Origin: Branchiostoma lanceolatum
Taxonomy: Eukaryota > Chordata > Leptocardii > Amphioxiformes > Branchiostomatidae
Assembly (NCBI RefSeq): GCF_035083965.1
Contig: NC_089727.1
Coordinates: 16,258,769 to 16,322,768, forward strand
Direction of reading: 5' to 3'
Length of the DNA: 64,000 bases
Below, one piece after another: positions 36,101-46,614 of the stretch (positions are counted from its first letter, which is position 1; each line of letters begins with the position of its first letter). The position numbers and the translations under genes were made by a program. The notes under the pieces are model-generated. The model saw only the letters and a list, made by a program, of their open reading frames with translations, did not search any database and was not told where the DNA came from.

Positions 36101-39100
36101 ATAATATAAGGCATGTGCACTTACCTTGCTTTGAATGAGGATGTCTGCGCCTTGTTGCACCAACAGAGCGGCCGTGTGGGAATGTCCGTAGAGTCCGGCA
36201 TGGTGGAGCGGGGTTTCCCCAGCCTGAAACCGTACGACAGTGGGGTTATACTCCTAGCACGTTCGGTAGTAAGAATGTTATCTTGTACTAAATCAGCTTT
36301 CACTGTTCTTTAAAGTGTTTGTTTGTTAGTATTGCATACCCGATAAAGCGCCTAAAGCCGTAACATACCAGGCTTGTACTGACGAGTACAATCTGCATAT
36401 CCAGACAGATTTATAGGTATAGCACCATTGTTTTAAAATCATTAATTGCGAAAGAAAGTAGTAATACCACATGTAACTTACCGCGTTTAAAGCATCGAGG
36501 TCGGCACCGTTTTGGATGAGGTAGTACGCCGTGACGGTGTGTCCTCTAGCGGCGGCATGGTGTAGAGGACTGTCCCCTACCTTGGGGAAAAACAGCACTT
36601 ATACCTTTAGAAATTGCACAAACTACGAAGAATATTATCTGTAGATTGTTGATTTGTTATGTAACTTCTGAAATGCAAAATGACCAATATGATTGAAAAT
36701 TGTCTGATTCTTGGAGTAGAAATGTACTATATTCTGTTAATGTAGGATGAGTCGTGATTTTAAAAACTGTTCCTACCTTAAATAAAAAGACACTTTTTAC
36801 ACAACCAAAAGATTTATTCCACCGTCGTTTCGGTGACCATCTGCCACCTTCTTCAAGGCAATTCTTGTTGTGTATGTGTTACACATCTGTACGTTTGGGA
36901 CCGCATAGTGATGTCATCCCCTGTGATTGTACATATGTAAATATTTTGCGTTTGGGAATGCATCTCATTATGTATAAGCAGCAACACCTGTGCTGGATTG
37001 CTATGTGAACCAGTCAGAATTGCCTTGAAGAAGGTGACAGATGGTCACCGAAACGTCGGTGGAATAAATCTCTTTGTTGTGTAAAAAGAATCTTTTTATT
37101 CAGTGACTTACCAAACTATTCACGGATGTTCCTACCTTGTTTCTGATGTTGACGTCTGCTTCATTTTCGACCAGGATCTTTGCACAAGGGGTGTGGCCTC
37201 CTAGCGATGCCGCGTGAAGTGCAGAGTCACCACTCTAGGAAAACAATAGCGAAAACATTCACTTTTACATGTTCCCTTATCAAGGCTGCGCTGTTCAAAC
37301 GGTTGATGATCTTATCAAAATGCTAGGGGGCCCAAACCGACACTACGTTTTTCTTTACATCACAATCTACCTGTCACAAAAAATCCATATCACGTCCAGG
37401 TCAAAAGATAGAAAATACGGAAGTTATGCTTCAGTACCAAGGTCATATACTAGGGCGCCCAAAATCAGCCTTAACGTTTGTCGTCCCAACACCTACCAAC
37501 ATACCAAATATCATGATCCATCCAGAGGGTCTTAAGTTATGCTGACTCCAAAATCCGGCAACACAAACACACACACACACACATACAGAAACACCCAAAA
37601 CAATATCTCCATTTTTCATGGAGACAACAACACCGCCTACCTTCTGAGTGCCCTGTGCGTTGATATCCGCCCTGTCCTTTAGCACCAGGTTCCTGACTAG
37701 TGTCTCCAGGCCGTAGAACGCCGCGAAGTGTAGAGTCGTCTCAACCTCAGGGGTGAACTGGGCACGGGAACAACCATAAACTCTCACGTTAGTGGTTAGT
37801 GACATCTATTTGTTTCAAAGGCCAAACAAACGCCATGAAGCAAGGTCATGGGATATCAATAACTAGATTGAAGTAAATAATTTATTTTTCAAACAAAGAG
37901 CTTAATATGTTAACCTTGATGATTTGATAAGCTAAGATAATTTCGATATGAAAATGTTACTGTTTGCGTACTCTTCATACACTGACCAGTATAATTGTTA
38001 TTAACGACTTTCGGTGTCTGTTAAGTAGTTACAAACCTGTTCAATGTCTTCCTCTGCCTTCTCCAAGAGAAATACGGTCTCGGCGTGAGCTGTGTTCTCG
38101 GGTTCGGACGCTTTCATGTTCCGCGCCAACGCTATCGGGATTTTACCAAACTGCAAGAAAAGTGCAAACATTATAACAGCAACAACACACACACACACAT
38201 ATATGTTATATTACGTTGTGACGATACATCTAATAGGACACAGAAGTCACTAGTATTTCATTTCGTTTATTCTTTATCAAATCAGGGTGAAACATATCGC
38301 CATCTTGGCGACTTTCAATGTACCTACGCCGAAGTATTTACGCCGATAGGATGGATTTGAATTCCTACTGGTAAATATAGAAATAAAGATAAATGAAACA
38401 ACCTGCCAACAAACAGAATCAAAGTAATACAGTATTGACATCAAATGTGTACAGTAAAGGTAATGCCATTACCCTCTCTAGCTCTTCTAGTTAATTCTTT
38501 AAGCATTCATTTACACATAACAAAGGACATCCCACTACCTTGTTTTTGGCCTGTATGTTTGCCCGGTAACAAAGCAGCCGTTCCACGTGTGCCACGTGAC
38601 CTAGACAGGCGGCCAGGTGAAGAGAAGTGTCCTGGTCCTATATGTAACAAAAGACGGGAAAAAGGAACAATAACATCAAATAATACATTCAGATATTGGT
38701 AATTAATTATAATGCAGGACACATGGAAATGGTCTTTGCAGCAGTACCTGACCTTGGTGCTGAAAAGTCCTTCTGTAAGGTTTATAACTTTTATCATTAC
38801 AGACATAGCAAAATAATGTATGACTTGGGTAAAATTGCCTTCTGACAGACATGAATAGACTACATGGACTATATGATGTTCTTTCTTCTTACGATAGAAG
38901 CATTGTACCTTGTTTATAGTGTTTGGATCCGCACCGTGTCTTAGGAGTTCTCTGAGCGCGAAGAACTGGTCCCACTCCGTAGCCAGATGTAGTGGATAAT
39001 CTCCGTTCTGGAGTAGAACGTCCAAAGAAAACATTTACAATTGAGATGCAATGAATATCTATGATATGCTTTACATTACATTTTCAGCACTACAATTTTA

Positions 39101-40771
39101 GAAAAACAAGGAGAATCTACAACACACAATGTAACTGGGTGTATTTGACGATATTATCATGAATGTGTTCTACCTTGTTGACAGGATCTCGCAGAGCACG
39201 GTGTTCACACAACACTGCTACTACAGACGCATGTCCGGTACGGGCCGCGCAGTGAAGAGGCGTGTCATTGTCCTGAAACATGATGACGTCATGATGATTG
39301 GCACTGAGGATGCTGAATATTACTACAGCTAGTTGTACAAACTGTTTTAACACATATGTACATGTAGGTGCGACGATCGGACTGTAAAAGACAGCACAGT
39401 GTACCATAATGTTCACTATCGTGCGTCAGCAGGACCTGATTTTATTAAGGCATTTTAGATAACCCAAAATAAAGGTCACAGATATGTTAGACCATACCTC
39501 GTTCCTGATGTTAACATAGGCGTCGTACTCGATCAAGATCCTTGCGACTTCTGGGTGACCTTTTGTACCGGTGTGGTGCAGAGGGGTGTCTCGGAACTGG
39601 AAACAGAATCAACGTTATTTGGTAACGCACTGCTTAGATTGCAGTGCTTTATTATCTACGAGTTCTGTGAATAGCAGATCAATTGTGATGGGTCAAGGAA
39701 ATGTCATATTGGTATTAATGTATCACTTACGTCATTGGTAATGTCGACGTCAGCCAGTAAGGACAAAAGTTTCGCGGCGACATCTACGTGACCTTTTGAG
39801 GCAGCCATGTGCAGCGCCGTGTTCCCGTCCTGTTGAAAACGTACTTAGATCGGTTTTTTGGAAAGTACGGTTTGCAGTCTCAGATCTTAGATAGTTATGT
39901 TCTAGTTGGAAAATGCGCTTACTTCAGGAATTATGTAATACTGATGTAATGGCATACGTCTGTGCTATGGTAAGAAATGACATCATATAGTCTTCAAGTT
40001 AAAGATCATATTGTAAGAGACAGAAGATATTTTTCTATGAAACGTAACAGGGATCATATCTTAGTGCATCTCGAAATATCTTTTCAGTGTAGGGTTCCAC
40101 AACATATACTACTTTTAGACGGTGTGTTAGTCGCCACAGCTGTTTTTTGTACTTACGTGTTCCTTGGCATTGACGTTGGCTAACAGCTCATGATACCGCT
40201 CCACTAGATCACAGTCTCCGTTCCTGGCGCCGTGGAAAAACGTCTTAGATATCACCTACAGAAGGAGAGGACGGTCAGTGATTAGTCGATTCAAAATACA
40301 TAACGGTCAGGCATACAATGACGTCAAACTTAAAACCATTGATCTTATCATCATTAATTCTTGCTATTTAGAATATGAAAGTTATGAAACAGCCAATCAG
40401 ATTCTTTTATGATAAACGTGTCATAAATTGTAGGAAAAGAAACTTTCAAAGACGCACTTACCAAGTAACGCCTGAAGGTGTCTCCTAAGACGTAACACAA
40501 GGCGTCCAACATGCCTTCGTCTGGTAGGTACTTCCTTCTGTACCTGTCGTACAGGTAGTACACGGACGGACGGGTCAGCTCCAGGTACCGGCGGAGCTTC
40601 TCAAACTTTGGGTGGGACAGGCGCTTCAAGCCTCGTCCTGGAAGGGAAAGAGACCAAAACGATAGTGTTGCAGGATAAATCACACTGTTTATGTGTGTGC
40701 GTCAGTGTGTCTGTGTGTCTGTGTGTGTGCGTGTGTGAGTGTGTGTATGTGTGTGTGTGTTTGAGTGAGTA

Positions 40772-40824
<53 letters not shown>

Positions 40825-41460
40825 GTGTGTGTTTGCGTGTCGTATGTGACGTGTGTAGAAAAAGTCAACAAAAAATAAGTAATGTCATAGCATATCATGT
40901 ATTTAGCTCATAACAAATATCATGGTTTTGGAGTATCGGAGGTCTAGCAACATCTGTGAAATACATTCTGTATGCTTTAATGCGATTTAATAAAAAATAT
41001 GCTTTCATTATCGTAGCTTTTTAAGAATTACATAATAGATTGCCTTAATTGTGCCAATTGGCTTATTGGGCATTTTGGTAATGTTTTCCATCTCAATGCG
41101 ATGACTTGTAATCTATCGACCCTCTTCACATCACTCACCTTCTTGCTTGACGGAACCTTTCAACCCTTCTGCTCTCTTTTCTGCATAAGGAAGCACCTCG
41201 TCCTCTAACGTCTGGTGTCTTTGACACGATACTAAGATCTCCACCAGCAGGCTCAAGTCTGTCTCTGTCACCAGTTGTCGTGAGACGAGAACGCCAATCA
41301 AAAATTCAGCCGTGGGCGGATCTATGTTCGGAACCAATCGGGTTTCTTCGGGAAAGTAGTCTTCGCACAACAGTCGGATGTGTTCGGCATGTCCGAGTTC
41401 CAGGTCCGACGCGACACGAGATAAGAGTTCGGGGAACGAAATAGTGCTCTCTGTTGCCAT
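33158..41460 (-). CDS. Death-effector-like domain plus ankyrin-repeat protein
   Basis: Eighteen coding exons, 707 aa, phases close. Exon 1 (41139-41460) encodes a DED-like fold at about residues 8-85: [25 protein letters not shown] and [15 protein letters not shown] resemble helices 1, 2 and 5 of caspase-8/FADD-type domains. Exon 2 (40462-40637) is a charged linker. Exons 3-8 (40157-40255, 39731-39829, 39498-39596, 39174-39272, 38909-39007, 38539-38637) and 11-16 (37136-37234, 36482-36580, 36125-36223, 35382-35480, 34858-34956, 34477-34575) are each 99 nt, phase 0-0, one ankyrin repeat ([14 protein letters not shown] type). Exons 9 (38037-38150) and 10 (37641-37757) are longer; 9 is degenerate. 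Exon 17 (34103-34211) is a divergent repeat; exon 18 (33158-33255) is a basic tail. Likely a cytosolic death/immune adaptor (inference). I know no vertebrate orthologue. A probable 5' UTR exon ends at the GTAAAC donor near 42124. Confidence 0.9.
33735..34025 (-). mobile_element. tRNA-derived SINE fragments
   Basis: At 33890-34025 the minus strand reads TGTGGTGTAGTGGTCTG (A-box-like) and later GAGTTCAACTCCCGGGCAGG (B-box-like), the pol III pattern of tRNA-derived SINEs. The part at 33735-33830 resembles the body of the SINE at 12192-12475. Both lie in the last intron of the ankyrin gene. Confidence 0.5.
35521..35937. mobile_element. Inverted-repeat element, ACTAGTGCTG ends
   Basis: The ends ACTAGTGCTGTGTACCTAAA and GGTTTAGGTACGCAGCACTAGT are inverse to each other. 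Internal text repeats ACCTAAAC and GGTCCGGAC motifs in both directions. About 417 bp with no coding, in the ankyrin-gene intron between exons 13 and 14. Superfamily unknown. Confidence 0.65.
36768..37139. mobile_element. Fold-back element with duplicated 11-bp flank at an ankyrin-exon donor
   Basis: Inverted arms of about 80 bp (36781-36870 and 37019-37101) carry CCACCGTCGTTTCGGTGACC and its inverse. The flanks on both sides read GTTCCTACCTT (36768-36778 and 37129-37139), so the sequence at the junction of exon 11 and its intron appears duplicated. The right end reads AACTATTCACGGATG, like the element at 28478-28681. Each arm holds a hammerhead-like motif. Confidence 0.6.
37021..37062 (+). 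ncRNA. Hammerhead-ribozyme-like motif (variant core)
   Basis: The order is GCC / TTGAAGA / stem II GGTGAC-AGAT-GGTCACC / GAAAC / GTC / GGT, with the same layout as 10431-10473. Stem I would pair GCC with GGT, and stem III is the minimal AC/GT pair before a GTC triplet. C3 of CUGANGA is T. The opposite arm of the fold-back (36830-36870, minus) has the same motif with GAC replacing GTC. Confidence 0.45.
37330..37630. repeat. Dispersed repeat with (CA)n, ATCTCCAT...ATGGAGA family
   Basis: It contains GGGGGCCCAAACCGAC, GGGCGCCCAAAATCAGCCTT, CCAACATACCAAATATCATG, a (CA)n run (about 37561-37583) and a terminal AATATCTCCATTTTTCATGGAGA hairpin. Same family as 16197-16560 and 17876-19085. The end lies within about 15 nt of the donor of ankyrin exon 10. 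Confidence 0.6.
40694..40845. repeat. (GT)n microsatellite
   Basis: About 150 bp of nearly pure GT/TG dinucleotides with scattered GC and GA interruptions, in the first coding intron of the ankyrin gene. Long open frames here on both strands are repeat artefacts. Confidence 0.95.
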
Positions 41461-42858
41461 AATGTCAAGATGTTCTCACTGAGCTAGCATTTTTCTTTCG
41501 TAGGACCTTGTTTAACGCCGCCTTGATACAGAATTCTGTTGAAAATGAACACGATACGACAAATTAGATAAAAAGCAAGTTTATTGCCTATTTTCACATT
41601 CAATGTGTAACATTAATAACTCTCCAAACAGGGCTTGCACCATTTGGTAGTATATAGTTGGATTTCTACAGCACAAAGTTGCAAAAAATGCTGAATCTGA
41701 TTGTATAGTGTCATCATGTAGAAGCATTATTGCGTTAGCATTAGAAGCAAAATGACAGTTAAAAACGGTGTTTACAAACGGCATCACTGCTGTTAACGGA
41801 TAACCGGACATTGAGTCAACAATAAACAATTTAAGTGGGCACAGTCTGCCCCTGAGAGGATTTTTACCTCACTTACGATCGTTCGATTGTCCCATGTGTA
41901 CCTTCTCGTTACCTCAGATAGGTGTACAATCGCAATGTTCTTATAAATGTTAAACGGTTCGTCCTGATTTTGTTACAGGTAGATGTTTTGAAAAAAAAGT
42001 AAGAGAGTTTTCTCTAAAACAACCGAAATAAGTGTATTTCGAGAAATAATTCACAAACGTCCGAAATTGTTAACACAGCTATGGCGAATGAATTAAGATA
42101 GCATATCTATAATATACAGTTTACCTGCCGCTGAATATATGATGTAGGTGGAGGCTTCGTGAGTACGAGTGTGATACTCAAGATTCTGCCCTCCCCACCT
42201 GTCGCCGCTCACCTGTTGCCCTACCTGTACGAGGTCGTAACCATGGAGGCGTGACATTACACCTGGGTGGAGCGAACCATTCGTGCAGAGGGGGTAGGGA
42301 CCGGTAACGGTTTTTTAGGTCAGCAATAAACACTTCCTGTACATAACGCTACATCTCACATTTAACTGTATCTATTTGTTCTACTTTCTCACAATAGCTC
42401 GTGTACATTATTAATTGAACAGTGCATGTTCGCATGAAAAAAACAGTAACAGACAAAAGTGTGGCGATTCCATCAATTTTAATTCCAGAAAAGCTGCATA
42501 ATATGTTCTTGTACAGTACGTGTACTGTATCAGTTAAAACAATCTTCAGGTATGCCGATATCCCTTGTTACACAGGGAATGTCATTGTCTATTCAGAAAG
42601 TAAACGTGTGACAAGACTAGTATTTCCGGCAAGGTCACATTAGTTCTGAATGATACATATATACTGTCAGCATACTTGAGTCACATCGGTCTCCAGTTGG
42701 CTATCTTTGATATATATTTTCACGGTGCCAATACTAATAATGCCGAGCATAGTTTGACAGAACAATATGTCGTGGCTTACTGTCGTTTTGTACTTGCGAC
42801 ATGAAAGATACAAGCGAAGTCACATTTTACATGTTCTTTTTCACCGAATCTGTCTCTG
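41461..42858. other. Spacer upstream of the DED-ankyrin gene
   Basis: It contains the 5' UTR of the DED-ankyrin gene: an acceptor-like TTTCAACAG just before AATTCTG near 41534 and a GTAAAC donor near 42124 on minus suggest one non-coding 5' exon of unknown upstream extent. The remainder runs to the 3' end of the first PIP-box gene. No other coding exon is seen. Confidence 0.45.
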
Positions 42859-43290
42859 TCACCTCTTCCTGAAGAAATCCGTAACTGTCGTCTGTTTTAC
42901 AGTCTTAGAACTTGACCGCACAAGTCTTTCCTCGCACCACTTCTCCTCCAAGACGTTCTCAGTCTCCAAGATGTTGTCCAAGACGTTCGTGTGCCCCTCT
43001 CTCACCACGAATTTCTTCAGTCTTCTCAGACACTGCAGCGCCTCTGGAAGGTTTGTTATGTCGTCTGACTTCTGTTCCTCCGGCGCTGCTTCTCTGTCGA
43101 ACTCGTCTTCTAGAGATCTCTTTCTCTTCCGCTGTCTGTTGTTTCTCTTGAGCACAGCATTGCGTGGGTGATTGCTGAAGATGGGTTCAGTGTTGCCGCC
43201 GAAACTGTCGTTAAGATCCAGCGCCTCTAGCCCCTGTTGTATCGTGATGAACCGAACTCTGCGCGGTTTGGAGTCGACGTTTGGCGGCAT
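42859..43290 (-). CDS. Small basic protein with C-terminal PIP box, copy A
   Basis: Intronless frame of 143 aa. I start at the MPP codon because homology to copy B begins there, although the frame is open 19 codons further upstream. Visible features: N-terminal RRVRFITIQQGLEALDL, a basic nuclear-localisation-like RKRKRSLE (about 55-62), a helical segment LPEALQCLRRLKKFVVREGH, and the last residues KQTTVTDFFRKR, a canonical PCNA-interacting (PIP) box (QxxVxxFF with the TD of Cdt2-type degrons). No CDK-inhibitor or transposase catalytic domain is present. The helix plus PIP tail resembles the C-terminus of pogo/Tigger transposases, suggesting a nuclear PCNA-binding protein of possible transposon origin (inference). 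Function unknown. Confidence 0.75.
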   Translation of the reverse strand: MPPNVDSKPRRVRFITIQQGLEALDLNDSFGGNTEPIFSNHPRNAVLKRNNRQRKRKRSLEDEFDREAAPEEQKSDDITNLPEALQCLRRLKKFVVREGHTNVLDNILETENVLEEKWCEERLVRSSSKTVKQTTVTDFFRKR

Positions 43291-43659
43291 CGTCACTGTC
43301 TGTCTGCTAGTCCCAGAGTCAGCGAGAGAAATGACTGTCAGAAACACGGGCGAAGATGGCTTTATACCCTGGTGTTAGTTGTCTGTGCTTTGCGTCAGTT
43401 GTCGCGTTACACAGCATTGTTTGTTGTCCAGAAAACGAACAATGCATATGAAGCCATTGTCTTGAATCTCTTGATTGTATATAGGAGGACTTGAAGCCCT
43501 ACATAGAGCCATTAGACAAGTTTCAAACCTGCCAAACTAGAAAATCTGGAACTGCTATTTAGACTGTGCAGAGCCTTCTAAAACAACAATGACCTGATAT
43601 CTTCCCATAATACAGACTGATGCTGACTGACGGGTCGACAAAGATTTTTCTTGTTTTCG

Positions 43660-44100
43660 TTTGATGAATGAAGACCTTCATTGTACACACATACCCACTT
43701 GGTTCAGTACAGTTCACAACAGAAAACGTCACAGTTTGCAAATACTAGCACTAGTCAAATAATTACATGAATTTGGCCTCTTCTCGCTTCTTAGTAATAG
43801 TGTAAATATAGGTACAGATGTGCTTAGTAATCAAGGCTTTGTCTACAGTCATCAGTCTGAACTTTTCCGTGTTGCTGAGGTGTATAGAATGGGGAAACAT
43901 AAATTACACTAGTTTATAAAGATCAGCTCTCTCTTCGTTGTATAAACTACATTCTACTACAAAGTGTTGCTCATCCTCTATCCTATCTAGATTACAGTGT
44001 CTACATATTCGTTGTTCCAGGGGAGTGCGGTTATGACGTCCGGTTTCAATGTGAAGTTTGTGACAGCTGATCCGGAGTTTTGTGATATGCCGTATAATTT
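43660..44100 (-). pseudogene. LINE (CR1/L2-like) 3' remnant
   Basis: On minus, 43915-44060 translates to a recognisable end of a non-LTR polyprotein: a GRHNRTPLEQRICRHC stretch followed by EDEQHFVVEC, the C-x2-C...H...C pattern at the end of many CR1/L2-type reverse transcriptase ORFs. It is followed at 43668-43732 by the 3' tail also seen at 15458-15560. No intact RT domain is present, so it is a dead 5'-truncated copy. It separates the two PIP-box genes. Confidence 0.6.
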
Positions 44101-45096
44101 CGAAACTTAGGTATACCTTTCTTCATTATACGCGGACTTGAGCAATCTGTAGGATCCCAGTTTGTTTCTAGCGTATCCACCTTTGTTACCATTGTGTATT
44201 TCTTTTTAAAAAGTTTGAAAGTGAATGTCTTTCAAACGTTGATAGATGGAATTAATGATTTGGGACGTATCTGTGTTTTGTGAGAAAGAACAATGCCAGA
44301 TATAGCCAAAACCGCACTACTCTAAGGACTTCCGGACTCCTGATGCCCAACATTTGGCTCCAGTTTTGTCTAGGTCTATCTGACAAGCAAGAGCATCTAA
44401 CTGAAAACTGTTTAATGCTTAGTCAATAGTCACCATTCCCCAGCTTATATTAGCAGCTGGGTTGTCCGTTTAACTTGACAGCAATGAGGTTGGTGTTTGT
44501 TAAAAGCGAATTTCGAATCGTATTATTTTTCGTATTGATTACTCGGGCTATCAGTCATCATCCGATATCTAGGTCCTTGAAATTAACAAGACAAAAAATA
44601 TACTTGATAAATTTTCAATATTTTTTTATTGACAAATAAGCCTATATGACCAGAAGATAATTACTTGCTATCATCTGCGATATATACTCCCTTGTATCAG
44701 GTAAAAACCTTATCACATGTACTATCATTAAAATTTAAAGCATACAGCCGTGATCTTTGAGAATTGCTACGCTAGCGTTTCTTTACCTAGTTTCTATGAA
44801 TATAGAAAGGCCTAGTGATAATAACATGGAAATAACGCTCTTCTTTGGTAGACCCAGAGTGCATAGCATATTTATTCTCAAACAGTACTTCAATACTTGG
44901 GATAATTTTGTTTGAAGACACAACTAGATGCGACTATTTTTGTTTAGCATCAATTGTTATTCAGCAAAGCAATTGTTATTTTCCCAGTCAGTTTATCTAG
45001 GTCTACGCTAAACATACGTTATTTACCCGTAATTAACATTGTATCATGTTACGGTCAGCATTCCGTTTGTTTGTAATGAACTGACAACTGTCAAAT
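44101..45096. other. Spacer between the two PIP-box genes
   Basis: AT-rich sequence, probably decayed repeat near the LINE remnant and then the 3' flank of copy B. I see no exon, RNA gene or clear repeat structure here. Confidence 0.5.
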
Positions 45097-45570
45097 TCAG
45101 TTCATCTTCACAATCTGGCATAACTGTCTCTTCCTGAAGAAGTCTGTAACTGTCGTCTGTTTTACAGTCTTAGAACTTGACCGCACAAGTCTTTCCTCGC
45201 ACCACTTCTCCTCCAAGACGTTCTCCAGCTCCAAGACGGTGCCCAAGACGTCCGTGTGTCCCTCCCTCGCCACGAATGTTTTCAGTCTTTTCAGACACTG
45301 TAGCGCATCTGGAATGGTCTTGATATCTTTTGGGCTGTTTTCTCTCGTGTTCAGTGATGCTTGCATGTCAAAATCGCCTTCCAGCGATCTTTTTCTTTTC
45401 CGCTGCATGCATATGTTGTTGTTCTCCACCTCCAATATTTTCCCAGAGTTCAAGCAAGGTCCAGTACCGGTGTCGTTGCAAAATCTATCGTCCAGTCCTA
45501 GCGCTTCTAACCCCCGCTGTAGCGTGCTAAATGGGGTCCTCCGTTGTTTTGGGTCGATTTTTGGTGGCAT
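45097..45570 (-). CDS. Small basic protein with C-terminal PIP box, copy B
   Basis: Intronless frame of 157 aa starting at the MPP codon shared with copy A; an open extension of 27 codons upstream is probably not used. It has the same layout: RRTPFSTLQRGLEALGL, RKRKRSLE, IPDALQCLKRLKTFVAREGH and ENVLEEKWCEERL...KQTTVTDFFRKR. Eight extra residues (QLCQIVKMN minus one shared position) follow the PIP box. The N-terminal and middle parts differ clearly from copy A while the last 32 shared residues are identical. Same strand as copy A, about 1.8 kb upstream, so this is a tandem duplicate. Function unknown; PCNA binding is inferred from the motif. Confidence 0.75.
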   Translation of the reverse strand: MPPKIDPKQRRTPFSTLQRGLEALGLDDRFCNDTGTGPCLNSGKILEVENNNICMQRKRKRSLEGDFDMQASLNTRENSPKDIKTIPDALQCLKRLKTFVAREGHTDVLGTVLELENVLEEKWCEERLVRSSSKTVKQTTVTDFFRKRQLCQIVKMN

Positions 45571-46614
45571 CGTTACAATATAGTCCCAGCTACAATAGAA
45601 GCGACTGACTATGGAGGTACACAACTGCGTTCTGATAGCTTTGCGGGTCACAACACTGTCTACACACCAAACCAGCTGTCGTTATGCCCCCGGGATTATT
45701 TACACAGTTGACTATATTTAAAAATGGGCCTTCTCAAAACAAGGAAAACCAGAAAGACAACAAAATGGCGGCTATACACAACGGAATAGTCACAAAGTGA
45801 TGCAAATGTTTCTGGTGCTTTAATCGTTCTGTTTACTTGTACATGTAATTACATTGTCTGGTAATTTGTTTCAAGATTAACAAAATGTATACATATGAAA
45901 GCAGGGAATCTGACATAGCTCTACAGAAAAAATGAGGTTTGAAAGAAAACCTTCCATATAACGTTTGTCAGATCTGACCTTAATCATACATAGTTAAGCA
46001 TTTACAAAGCTGGTTCATTGTTAGTTGCACCAAGGAGGTTATATAACCTCCTTGGTTGCACAGAGTCATAGAGAATATGTTTTTATCTCATTCTATCAAA
46101 TGACCACATGACAGGTTAAAGTTGAAAACAGAAATATATCATAGGCACTCACTTAAAATGTGTAGAAATGGGCTAAAGCTACAAGACATCATTTTCAAAT
46201 ATTGACATTTGTCCAGCATATTGGTACTTACCATTGGCACTAACAATACGGCCTAACATGTCGATCACAGCTGCCTATATATCTTTACAATAGCTTAACT
46301 AGTCTTGTACTCAAGTTGTAGTGTTATTGTGTTAAGAATGGTTTGTCCTTAAAACCTTTGATGTTCAAAGTAGCAACAGAAACATTTCCACTTTCTGTTC
46401 TTATATCATAGGTACAGTTTATATTCATATCCCACTGTTATAATAAGGTGGTCAACATCTGAAATATTTTGCTCATCTGTATACAAAATAGTCATACAAA
46501 GAGAAAAAAAGTGTCAAGTTACTTCAATACATTTTATGTAACCCTTTGTTGAAGACTCTACATTTGTGTACAACAAAATACAATGCATCTATTTCTCAAC
46601 TGTCCCAAATGGAA
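45571..46614. other. Spacer between PIP copy B and NUP62
   Basis: It holds the 5' flank of copy B and the 3' UTR of NUP62 (both minus). A 28-bp palindrome at 46029-46056 is listed separately. No other gene is visible. Confidence 0.5.
46029..46056. repeat. Perfect 28-bp palindrome
   Basis: ACCAAGGAGGTTAT followed directly by its exact inverse. The AACCTCCTTGG arm recurs at 53288-53335 in a looser hairpin. It could be a MITE remnant. Confidence 0.7.

Noticed and set aside
40608..40913. Cys/Val-rich and His/Thr-rich open frames on both strands
   Set aside because: Translation of a (GT)n microsatellite plus part of ankyrin-gene exon 2.
42859..43290. CDKN1 (p21/p27) family assignment for the PIP-box genes
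   Set aside because: The PIP box resembles that of p21 but there is no CDI domain; the helical segment fits a pogo/Tigger tail better.
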